5,663 nucleotides of DNA. It comes from Patescibacteria group bacterium. Lineage in GTDB: Bacteria; Patescibacteriota; Gracilibacteria; BD1-5; UBA6164. The translations under genes and the position numbers were made by a program. The notes under the pieces were generated by a model. It was not told the origin of the DNA and made no database searches. It saw nothing but the letters and a program-made list of their open reading frames with translations. The stretch spans positions 1-5,663 of the forward strand of contig JAAZVM010000034.1 of assembly GCA_018623505.1 (NCBI GenBank), read 5' to 3'. Of the stretch, positions 1-5,663 are shown piece after piece; position 1 is the first letter of the stretch, and every line of letters starts with the position of its first letter.

Positions 1-171
1 AAATAGTATTCTAGCTTCATTATCTATATTAATCCTATCAGAAAAATTTATACTCCAGAATGCATAAATAAAAAACAAAATGCTATAAATTATAGATAAT
101 GGAAATCTTTTTACCATTATATTAGCTTTTTCTTTTCAACTATTTATTAGTTTTAATATTATATTTTTCAT
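1..171 (-). CDS. N-terminal part of an unrecognised membrane protein (runs off left edge)
   Basis: The frame begins at an ATG at 169-171 on the minus strand and stays open for 57 codons to the window edge, so only the N-terminus is visible. It has a lysine-rich start (MKNIILKLINSGKEK; Gly12 is TGA), a KRFPLSIIYS segment, and then one hydrophobic stretch at about residues 24-42 that looks like a transmembrane helix. The RFPL segment before a first helix is reminiscent of DUF4153-type membrane proteins, but 57 residues are too few to assign a family. It starts 9 nt after the stop of the class I photolyase on the same strand, with no terminator between them, so it is probably the second gene of a photolyase operon. 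No Shine-Dalgarno motif precedes the ATG; the leader is A/T only. Any role in light stress would be guessed from position alone. Confidence 0.7.
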
Positions 172-180
172 AATTATTTT

Positions 181-1488
181 TTATTTTTTATATTCTTCTC
201 TTGCTATTTTTTGAGCTTCCTTATGGTCTACTATAATAGCTTTATAATCAAGTTTATTATCTATTGGATTATGTATTGATTTTAAATCTTTTCACTTTAA
301 TTCTGGTAAGTATTTTTCTATAAAAATTGCTTTTGGGTCAAACTTTTCTGACTGAAGACAAGGGTTAAAAATACGAAGTGGTTTTGGATCAGCTCATACA
401 CTTGCAGACCATTGCCAATTTCAAAAATTTACATTTTCATCGTAGTCTAGCAAGTATTTTTTAAAGTGTTTTTCTCACCGTCTCCAATCTATAAGTAGAT
501 CTTTAGTTAAAAAACTAGCAACTACCATACGAGCTCTTCCGTGCATCCAGTTTGTTTCTTTTAACTGTTTCATTGCTGCATCTACAACAGGGTAACCTGT
601 TTCTCAATTACACCATTTTTCAAAAAGCACTTCATCGTGTTTCCACTTTATGTTTCTTCTTTTTTCTTGAAATTCTACTTTTTTTGTAAAAGGGAAGTAA
701 TAATCTATATGTTGCCAAAACTCTCTCCAAGCTAGTTCTGAAACAAAATCTGAGTTTATATATTTTGCCTTGTTATAAAGTTGTCTTATTGAAAAAATAC
801 CAAATCTTATGTATGGTGATAATTTAGAAGTTGCATCTTTATCCAAGTCATTTCTATATTCGCTATAGCTTTTTTTTATATGTTCTTCAAACCTTATTTT
901 TCAAAAATCCATAGTAAAGTATGGATGTTTTTCTATCTTTATAAAATCAGAAGTTTTGTTGTTTTCTTCTATTTTTATGTTTCTAAACTTTTTTGCTTCT
1001 ATTTCTTCAGGTACTCCAATAACTTTTTGCCATAGCTTGTAAAAAGGAGTAAATACTTTTCTTTGCTCTACATTTTCAGGCTCAACAAGTAAGAAATCAT
1101 CATGTAGTAAAAAATCTTTTCACTTTTCATTTAGTAATCAAAGTATTTTTTCATCTCTCTTTTTTCAGTAAGTTCAGTAAGATTTATTTGCATATAGAAA
1201 ATCTATATCGTACTTATCCATAAGTTTTGGGATAATATCTTCTGGTTTATCATAAAATACTTTAATTGACTCTCATGATAATTTTTTTATATCTTTATCT
1301 AGTTCTTCTAATGCTTCTCTTATAAATCAAAACTTTTTGTCTTCTAGTCATAGAAAATCATCAGTTATATTTTTATCAATTATAAAAATAGGTAATACTT
1401 CTCATATTTCCTTTATAGCTTTTATAAGTCATCTATTATCATAAACTCTTAGGTCTTGTCTGAACCAAAAGATTGCTTTTTTATTCAT
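181..1488 (-). CDS. phr: Class I CPD deoxyribodipyrimidine photolyase
   Basis: This enzyme would use blue light and reduced FAD to split cyclobutane pyrimidine dimers in DNA. It is 435 aa when 15 TGA codons are read as Gly. The N-terminal antenna domain opens [14 protein letters not shown] (residues 5-18) and includes NKSYGTYGKKRDEK (101-114) and VFTPFYKLW (145-153). The FAD/DNA domain has [11 protein letters not shown] (220-230), ELAWREFW (251-258), [13 protein letters not shown] (297-309), NWMHGRARM (313-321) and [10 protein letters not shown] (367-376). By alignment to E. coli photolyase from memory, the electron-transfer Trp triad is W282, W335 and W358, and N354 matches the FAD N5 Asn. 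The substrate contacts match E251 and W254. [10 protein letters not shown] resembles the cyanobacterial form. ATG at 1486-1488 fits the family N-terminus; in-frame ATGs at 1500 and 1533 would add 4 or 15 residues, and the 1533 extension contains codons rare in this window. It is divergent from the 6-4 photolyase. The antenna chromophore cannot be told. Confidence 0.95.
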
Positions 1489-1504
1489 ATCAAATATCAT
1501 AGGG

Positions 1505-1531
1505 GATAAAACAAATGGCGAGAGCTTTATC
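1505..1531 (-). promoter_or_regulatory. Possible leader hairpin or operator upstream of the class I photolyase
   Basis: The arms are at 1505-1512 and 1524-1531, with an 11-base loop. On the minus-strand transcript GATAAAGC pairs with GTTTTATC through 8 pairs, one of them G-U. The loop and its flanks are much richer in G+C than the rest of the window. If translation starts at 1488, this structure lies in the 5' untranslated leader just downstream of the predicted transcription start, where a regulator or RNA fold could act. If the start at 1533 were used, it would be coding. The evidence is one short, imperfect inverted repeat. Confidence 0.3.
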
Positions 1532-1554
1532 ATCCTTTACTGTTTTATTATACT
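1526..1554 (+). promoter_or_regulatory. Predicted promoter for the 6-4 photolyase
   Basis: TATACT at 1549-1554 is a plausible -10. TTTATC at 1526-1531, with 17-bp spacing, is only a poor -35. Transcription would start near 1561, leaving a leader of about 14 nt without a Shine-Dalgarno motif before the ATG at 1575. It overlaps the minus-strand promoter, so the two photolyase genes probably share one regulatory point. Confidence 0.4.
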
Positions 1555-1573
1555 TTTAATTGTCATTAATCAA
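1547..1573 (-). promoter_or_regulatory. Predicted promoter for the class I photolyase
   Basis: Read on the minus strand, a perfect TATAAT lies at 1547-1552. A TTGATT at 1568-1573 is a possible -35 with a somewhat short 15-bp spacer. Transcription would start near 1540 and leave a leader of about 50 nt before the ATG at 1488. The -10 box shares bases with the opposing -10 of the plus-strand gene. The -10 is convincing and the -35 is weak. Confidence 0.5.
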
Positions 1574-1574
1574 A

Positions 1575-3032
1575 ATGAAAGCTTATTTTATATTATACAA
1601 TCAGATTAATCTATCTTATTTCGATGCTAAAATTACAGATAGATTTTTATATGTGCATCATAACTGAAAGATAAACTTCAATTGAAAAATATTAAATCTA
1701 AATATAAAGTCAAAAATCCTTGATTATGCTTTGTGATACAACTTTGTAAAATCTTTAAATGATAAATGATATAAGGCAGAGTTTAAGGTCGAAAAAAGTT
1801 TCTATTCTTGAATATTATCATACTGTAAAGATGAAAAAATAGACGAGATAATAGTAGTAAAACCAACTGAAAATTATGTATATGAAAACTTTAAAAATAT
1901 AAGATTAAAACTCGAAAAAGAAGCTATAAAATTAACTTTTATAGAAGATAATTCAAGTTTTCTTTTAAGTCATAAAGAGTTTTTAGATAACTATAAAACT
2001 CCTCCAATTATGGAAGTTTTTTATAGATTTATGAGGAAAAAGTATGACATACTTATGGATTCTTGAAAACCAGTATGATGAAAATGGAACTTTGATAAAG
2101 AAAACAGATGATTTGATAAAAATCATTCCAAAACTGAAACTTATAAATCAGAAATGTCTATAGGACTAGAAAAAGCTTTAGGGTTTTATAACTACAAAGA
2201 AGAACTTAACTATCCTACGGATAGAAATTGAGCCATAAAACTTCTAAACTTTTTTATAAAAAATAATCTAGATAACTTTTGAAAACTAGAGGATGCTATG
2301 TATGAAAAAGATGATTATGTATATCACTCAAACCTGTCTACTGCTATCAATTTTTGACTTCTTTCTCCATTGGAAGTAATAAATATTATAAATAAACAGG
2401 ATACTTCTATAAATAATAAAGAGTGATTTATAAGGCAAATACTTTGATGGAGAGAGTATATGTATCATTTTTTTCATTTTTATAAAGACTCTATATATGA
2501 AAATAATTTTTTAAATCATAAAAATGATTTACCAGGCTATTTTTGGTGAGATGATTTAGAAAAGTTATGACTTAATTGTCTGAAAACAAGTGTAAAAAGA
2601 GTTTTATCAAACTCATATGGTCATCATATAGAAAGACTTATGATTATTTGAAACTATACACTTTTAAACTCTATAAATCCACTAGAAGTAAACAGATGGT
2701 TTTTTGAAATGTATACTGATGCTTTTGAATGGGTTGTAAGTCCAAATGTGCTTTCTATGAGTCAGTATAGTGATGGTTGAAAACTTGCTACAAAACCTTA
2801 TGTTTCTAGTTGAAATTATATTAACAAAATGTCAGATTTTTGCACAAATTGTGAATATAATGTAAAAAACAAGTATGAAACAGATTCTTGTCCTTTCAAT
2901 TTTTTATACTGGAATTTTGTAAATGATAATAAGGAAATTTTCAAAGCTACAAGACAACCATTTGTAGTTAAAAATCTAGAAAAAATAGATATAGAAAAAA
3001 TTAAACAAATAAAAGAAAAGTTTAAATCTTAA
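1575..3032 (+). CDS. Iron-sulfur bacterial cryptochrome / prokaryotic (6-4) photolyase (FeS-BCP, PhrB/CryB type)
   Basis: This flavoprotein family repairs (6-4) photoproducts with light. Known members carry FAD, a lumazine antenna and a [4Fe-4S] cluster. The protein is 485 aa with 19 TGA read as Gly, close to the family's roughly 500. It shows the photolyase-related N-terminal domain, RKKYDILMD (154-162), a GGKWNFDKENR core (168-178), IRQILGWREYM (286-296) and a C-terminal cluster domain. Cluster ligands are C335, C423, C426 and C439; their spacing (88, 3, 13) equals that of Agrobacterium PhrB C350, C438, C441 and C454. The His-His-X-X-Arg motif of (6-4) repair is present as H350, H351 and R354. 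W375, W386 and SQYSDGGKLATKPYVSSG (396-413) are family-typical. An in-frame TAA at 1557-1559 leaves ATG 1575 as the natural start. No Shine-Dalgarno motif is seen. Its last codons form one arm of a convergent terminator. The fold and cluster are near certain; repair versus signalling is inferred from the HHXXR motif. Confidence 0.95.
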
Positions 3033-3051
3033 ACTTTTCTTTTATTTGTTT
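3003..3051. terminator. Bidirectional terminator made from overlapping gene ends
   Basis: A perfect 23-bp inverted repeat has arms at 3003-3025 and 3029-3051 and a 3-base loop. A T-run follows on the plus strand (3049-3053), and on the minus strand T-rich sequence follows the stem (from 3002 downward). It lies between convergent genes. The left arm encodes residues 477-484 of the 6-4 photolyase. That gene's TAA (3030-3032) and the DUF1295 TAA (3042-3044) both lie in the right arm. The stem is mostly A-T, so it is long rather than GC-stable. Confidence 0.8.
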
Positions 3052-3791
3052 TTAAACCAAGGTATAAATTTATTTGTTGATTTTTTATAGCTTTCCCAAT
3101 TATCTTTCTTTTTCATACTTTCTTCTTTCATAGGTACTCAGGATACATATAAAAGTAAATAAGTTATAACTAAAAATCAAACTAAACTAAATAAGCTTTC
3201 ACTCAATCATACTATACTTATTCATAACCAAAATATACTTTCTCAAAAGTAATTTGGGTTTCTAGTATATTTATACAATCATCAAGTATATGCTATGTTT
3301 TTCTTTTTTTCTTTATTTTTTATAAAGTTTTTTACTTGATTATCAGCTATTATTTCAAAACTAAGTCAAATAATAGATATTATAAGTCATAAAGTAAAAA
3401 TATATGGGTTTAAATTTTCAGATCTAAATATAAAAAATATAGGAATACTTATTATAAACATAAGAGACATTTGCAATAAATAAACCTGAAAAAAACTTCT
3501 AGTATAAAAGTACTTCCATTTTTTTCTCCATTTTGCATATCTTTGGTCTTCATTTTTTTCTTTTAGCTTTCTTTTTCATATATAATAACTTAGTCTAAGT
3601 CACCAAAAAATTATAAGACATAAAACAATTATTTTACAAATATCTAGGTCAAAGTTTTGCAAAAATAATGTTATAGCAATTATAACAAATCATGTTCACC
3701 AAAAGGTATCCACTATAGAGTTATCTTTTATTTTTATGCTTATAAGAAAAAGAGCTAAAAATAGTGAAAAAATTATAAAAAATGCTAGCAT
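3042..3791 (-). CDS. DUF1295 family integral membrane protein (steroid 5-alpha-reductase-like fold)
   Basis: The family has the same membrane fold as steroid 5-alpha-reductases and isoprenylcysteine methyltransferases; the substrate of this protein is unknown. It is 249 aa, of usual family length, and all 13 glycines are TGA. Family marks are D28 with WG (31-32), FWGLRL (62-67), the ED-RY pair (81-85), TGGLYKYTRNPNYFGE (169-184, the cofactor-binding-type signature), LLLYVSGVPMKEE (212-224), and the closing YKKSTNKFIPWF (235-246). About six to seven hydrophobic helices are visible, near 1-18, 34-46, 52-70, 104-122, 131-147 and 186-216. It is the last gene of the operon: its ATG shares one base with the stop of the DUF2177 gene (TAATG), so the two are probably translationally coupled. 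DUF1295 genes often sit with photolyase, fatty-acid methyltransferase and DUF2177 genes in light or singlet-oxygen clusters of Proteobacteria, which suggests lipid modification, but no lipid-modifying partner is seen here. Confidence 0.9.
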
Positions 3792-4207
3792 TATTTTATA
3801 AAGTTATAAAAGTAAAAACTATTTACAGCTACAAGGCAGCAAGCAAAAGTTCACCAAATTATATCTACAATAGTAAATTTTATAGAATAGTTATTTAAAA
3901 AAGTAAGATTTGTTAGATCATACATAGCATAAGAAAAAAATCATAATAATGCTCAGTAAAAAATTACTTCTCATATATTGTTATACTTTAAGCTTACGAA
4001 AGTAACTATCATAGCAGATATTATAATCCATGCAGTTATTCAAGCTATTAAGTTTATTTTTATACTTCAATCACTTTCTAAACTTATAAGTTTTCAAAAC
4101 TCTTTAACTAAGAAGTCTTTTGTAATATGTCATAACCATACATAATCTAAAATTAGTAAAGTTAAGAATCATATAAAGTATACTCATATTATTTTAATTA
4201 TTTCCAT
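3791..4207 (-). CDS. DUF2177 family membrane protein
   Basis: This small membrane protein family has no settled biochemical function. The protein is 138 aa, complete, and all 10 glycines are TGA. Family features are DYVWLG (21-26) just after the first helix, FYGALLGFFSYAMYDLTNLT (83-102), and VDIIWGTF (114-121) opening the last helix. Four transmembrane segments are apparent, at about 5-22, 52-72, 80-96 and 112-133. The acidic and aromatic residues at the membrane edges (D21, W24, D97, D115, W118) are the most conserved-looking polar sites. The gene starts 10 nt after the stop of the DUF523-DUF1722 gene, and its TAA overlaps the ATG of the DUF1295 gene, so the three form one operon. In known light-stress clusters DUF2177 and DUF1295 also occur side by side, which argues that the two proteins work together in the membrane. 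No Shine-Dalgarno motif is seen. Confidence 0.88.
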
Positions 4208-4217
4208 TTTATATTTT

Positions 4218-5186
4218 TTATAGTTTTAAACTTTTTCAACTATTGCTAAGTTCTATCAGTTCTTTAGGGAAAGGATTTAGAATAGTTTGATTTATTATGT
4301 AATCATTTTTATCTCTTAAAGCCCATATTTTTAGCATATTTATAACAGAACTGTTTGGAATTCTGTCATCCTTAAACATATCAAGACTTTCTAGGAAAAA
4401 CTCCTTTTCTTCTTTTGTACATGACTCTTTAAAGTATCAAAATATATGCATATATGCATTAGACAGTTTTTTTGTGCTATTTCTTGTTGAAAAAAGAGTT
4501 ATTAACCAATCTTTATACTCACTATATATTTCATCAAAATTATCTTTGTTGTATGAGGCTATTATTCTTCAAAGCTCTTTTTGAGTATTTTGATTATAAG
4601 CCATAAAAAGGTATTTATTTTTTGCTTGAAAATCAATAAGAGCCTTTATATCTTGTAATTCTTTAAAGTCAGCTAGGCAAAAAATCTTTGATAAAAAGTC
4701 TTCTCTTATCCTGAAGTTTTTTAGCCTTCACTCATCTTCCGTAGGGTATCATCTATACTCTTGTCTTATTTCATCTCAAAATATACCACTTCATGACCTT
4801 TGAGTAGATACATGAGAGTCTATTTTATTATACACTTTTACATCTCAAATACCACAACTAGGGGATCTGTTTTTCATTATAAAACCATCTGTATTTTCTG
4901 TTTTAGATAAAAAGTCTATAGAAAACTTTTTCATCTTTTCGGTAAAGTCAGTTTTTGAGCTTGGTTGATATAGTCTTGTATTTTCTTTATCGTCCAAGTG
5001 AAGTCTTAAAGGCATTCTTGGAGTTCATAGTCATATTTCTACTTCAGGACAAACTGGTATATAGTTTACGTATTTTCATAGTTTAAGAAGAAAATCATCA
5101 TTTATCTTATCTCAATTGTATCTACAATTATCAAAATTTAGACATTTTGATATAACTATATTTGGTTTTGAAAATATTCTTTCCAT
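4218..5186 (-). CDS. rudS: DUF523-DUF1722 protein, RudS-like tRNA 4-thiouridine desulfidase
   Basis: The DUF523 (TudS) domain is known to bind a [4Fe-4S] cluster through three Cys and to remove sulfur from thiouracil. Fusions to DUF1722 (RudS) are reported to convert 4-thiouridine in tRNA to uridine. This protein is 322 aa, with 12 of 15 Gly as TGA. DUF523 spans about 8-155: ISKCLNFDNCRYNG (12-25), VCPEVEIGLGTPRMPLRL (45-62) and FIMKNRSPSCG (102-112). Predicted cluster ligands are C15, C46 and C111, with E48 and S108/S110 as likely active-site neighbours; C21 is an extra Cys. The linker TEDEGRL (149-155) is typical of the fusion. DUF1722 spans about 160-315: FQAKNKYLFMAYN (186-198), NAYMHIFGYFK (243-253) and NPFPKEL (304-310), although the usual HK and AHS are NK and AYN here. 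It is the first gene of the operon. DUF1722 (YbgA) also neighbours photolyase in E. coli. The domains are clear; the exact substrate is inferred. Confidence 0.88.
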
Positions 5187-5216
5187 TTTTAAATTTTTAT
5201 ATTTTAGACTCTTATA

Positions 5217-5222
5217 ATTATA
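5217..5222 (-). promoter_or_regulatory. Predicted -10 box for the rudS-DUF2177-DUF1295 operon
   Basis: A perfect TATAAT on the minus strand sits immediately downstream of the UPF0114 terminator T-run. Transcription would start near 5210 and give a leader of about 24 nt. No good -35 is seen; the corresponding position falls inside the hairpin. The ATG at 5186 has only A/T bases before it and no Shine-Dalgarno motif. The 55-bp gap plus the terminator argue that this operon has its own promoter. Confidence 0.45.
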
Positions 5223-5254
5223 AAAAAAAGATTAGATATTTCTAATCTTTTTTT
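5223..5254 (-). terminator. Terminator after the UPF0114 gene
   Basis: A perfect 14-bp stem has arms at 5223-5236 and 5241-5254 and a 4-base loop. The inner part is AGATTAGA/TCTAATCT and the outer part is a run of seven A facing seven T. On the minus strand the T-run closes the stem and continues one base further, as in an intrinsic terminator. The UPF0114 stop codon (5242-5244) and its last Lys codons are inside the stem. Confidence 0.75.
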
Positions 5255-5663
5255 CTTTTAGTAAAATATATGCTCAAACTTATGAAAAATATACCAACAG
5301 CAAAAGCTAGTAATTCTATTGGATCATCATAAGTGAAATTTATAGAGTATTTGAAATAAGTAATTATAAGTATTATAAGTACAACTGAAGTAAGTTTTTC
5401 TTTTAAATCATCAAGAGATTTTACTATAAGTGGCTTTGGTACTATTATTTTTGATCATTCATCTTTAATATACATCTCATAAAGACTAAAAGAAACTATA
5501 AGTGTTATAACTCAAAGTAAAAATAAATCTATACCTGAAACTATACTTATTATAACATCTTTTTCTGTTCAAAAATGTCATTCTCTTAAAAAAAGAGTAA
5601 AATTCATCATGGTCCAGAAAAATAGAAATATAGATGAAAGCATAGTACTTATAATAGCTAGTA
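5242..5663 (-). CDS. UPF0114 (YqhA-like) membrane protein, 5' end outside window
   Basis: The visible C-terminal 139 residues stay open to the right edge; the true start lies beyond it. Stop is TAG at 5242-5244. Hydrophobic segments are at about 1-20, 36-62, 91-104 and 116-132 of the visible part. The middle carries IDLFLLGVITLIVSFSLYE (44-62) followed by VPKPLIVKSLDDLKEKL (74-90). An ID-LL-rich helix ending in LYE, followed by a SLDDLK-KL segment, is the signature of the UPF0114/YqhA family, whose function is not established. Four of six glycines are TGA. The C-terminus is the basic KRKKD. It is transcribed in the same direction as the rudS operon, but a strong hairpin separates them, so it is probably an independent unit and need not share the light-stress role. 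Confidence 0.8.

Noticed and set aside
604..846. A separate 80-aa standard-code ORF on the minus strand
   Set aside because: It is an internal piece of the class I photolyase bounded by an in-frame TGA (Gly295) and an internal TTG; the flanking frame continues the family alignment.
1489..1533. N-terminal extension of the class I photolyase from ATG 1533
   Set aside because: The extra 15 residues have no family counterpart, contain codons rare in this window (CTC, TCG), overlap a possible leader hairpin and would leave almost no leader after the predicted transcription start.
2829..3032. A separate 67-aa plus-strand ORF with CxxC that could look like a small zinc protein
   Set aside because: It is the C-terminus of the FeS (6-4) photolyase from Met419; its Cys are three of the four cluster ligands.
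4446..4459. A 14-bp perfect palindrome, ATGCATATATGCAT
   Set aside because: It lies inside the DUF1722 coding region over the conserved NAYMHIFGYFK motif and is explained by the codons used.
181..5186. Decayed pseudogenes with many stops
   Set aside because: The only interruptions are TGA, at conserved glycine positions, with no frameshifts and with catalytic residues intact.
1..5663. UGA as tryptophan (Mycoplasma-type code 4)
   Set aside because: TGA falls on family glycines, and the conserved tryptophans (for example the photolyase Trp triad) are all TGG.
1..5663. CRISPR array, tRNA/rRNA genes, insertion sequence or attachment site
   Set aside because: No spaced direct repeats, no cloverleaf-like or rRNA sequence, no transposase and no terminal repeats were seen; gaps between genes are all under 100 bp.

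Overview
The window is very AT-rich and almost fully coding, but only if UGA is read as glycine (genetic code 25). Read with the standard code, nearly every gene breaks up at in-frame TGA. Read as Gly, all seven reading frames are continuous. The TGA positions also fall on conserved glycines, for example the paired TGA before KWNFD in the 6-4 photolyase, and TGA in the YG-KRDE and RPNYFGE-type motifs of other genes. By hand count TGA supplies about 74 of 88 glycines, and tryptophan is always TGG. This points to Candidatus Absconditabacteria (SR1) or Gracilibacteria (BD1-5/GN02) of the CPR/Patescibacteria. I cannot choose between the two from this window.

Layout. Minus strand, 1-171: the N-terminus of an unrecognised membrane protein that runs off the window. 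Minus strand, 181-1488: a class I (CPD) DNA photolyase, 9 nt upstream of that gene and probably co-transcribed with it. 1489-1574: a short divergent promoter region with overlapping -10 boxes on the two strands. Plus strand, 1575-3032: an iron-sulfur bacterial cryptochrome/(6-4) photolyase of the PhrB/CryB type. At 3003-3051 a perfect 23-bp inverted repeat holds the stop codons of two convergent genes. Minus strand, 5186 down to 3042: a tight operon of DUF523-DUF1722 (RudS-like tRNA 4-thiouridine desulfidase), DUF2177 membrane protein and DUF1295 membrane protein. A second hairpin at 5223-5254 separates this operon from a UPF0114 (YqhA-like) membrane protein that is cut by the right edge.

How the genes fit together. 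The two photolyases would between them repair both major UV lesions, CPDs and (6-4) photoproducts. The DUF523-DUF1722 protein would remove the sulfur of 4-thiouridine, the near-UV-absorbing base of bacterial tRNA. DUF2177 and DUF1295 proteins are recurrent neighbours of photolyase genes in light and singlet-oxygen response clusters of Proteobacteria and probably act at the membrane. The window therefore looks like a compact light-stress island in a reduced, recoded genome. That joint role is inferred from family identity and gene order. No light-responsive regulator (LitR/CarH, ECF sigma/ChrR) is visible here.
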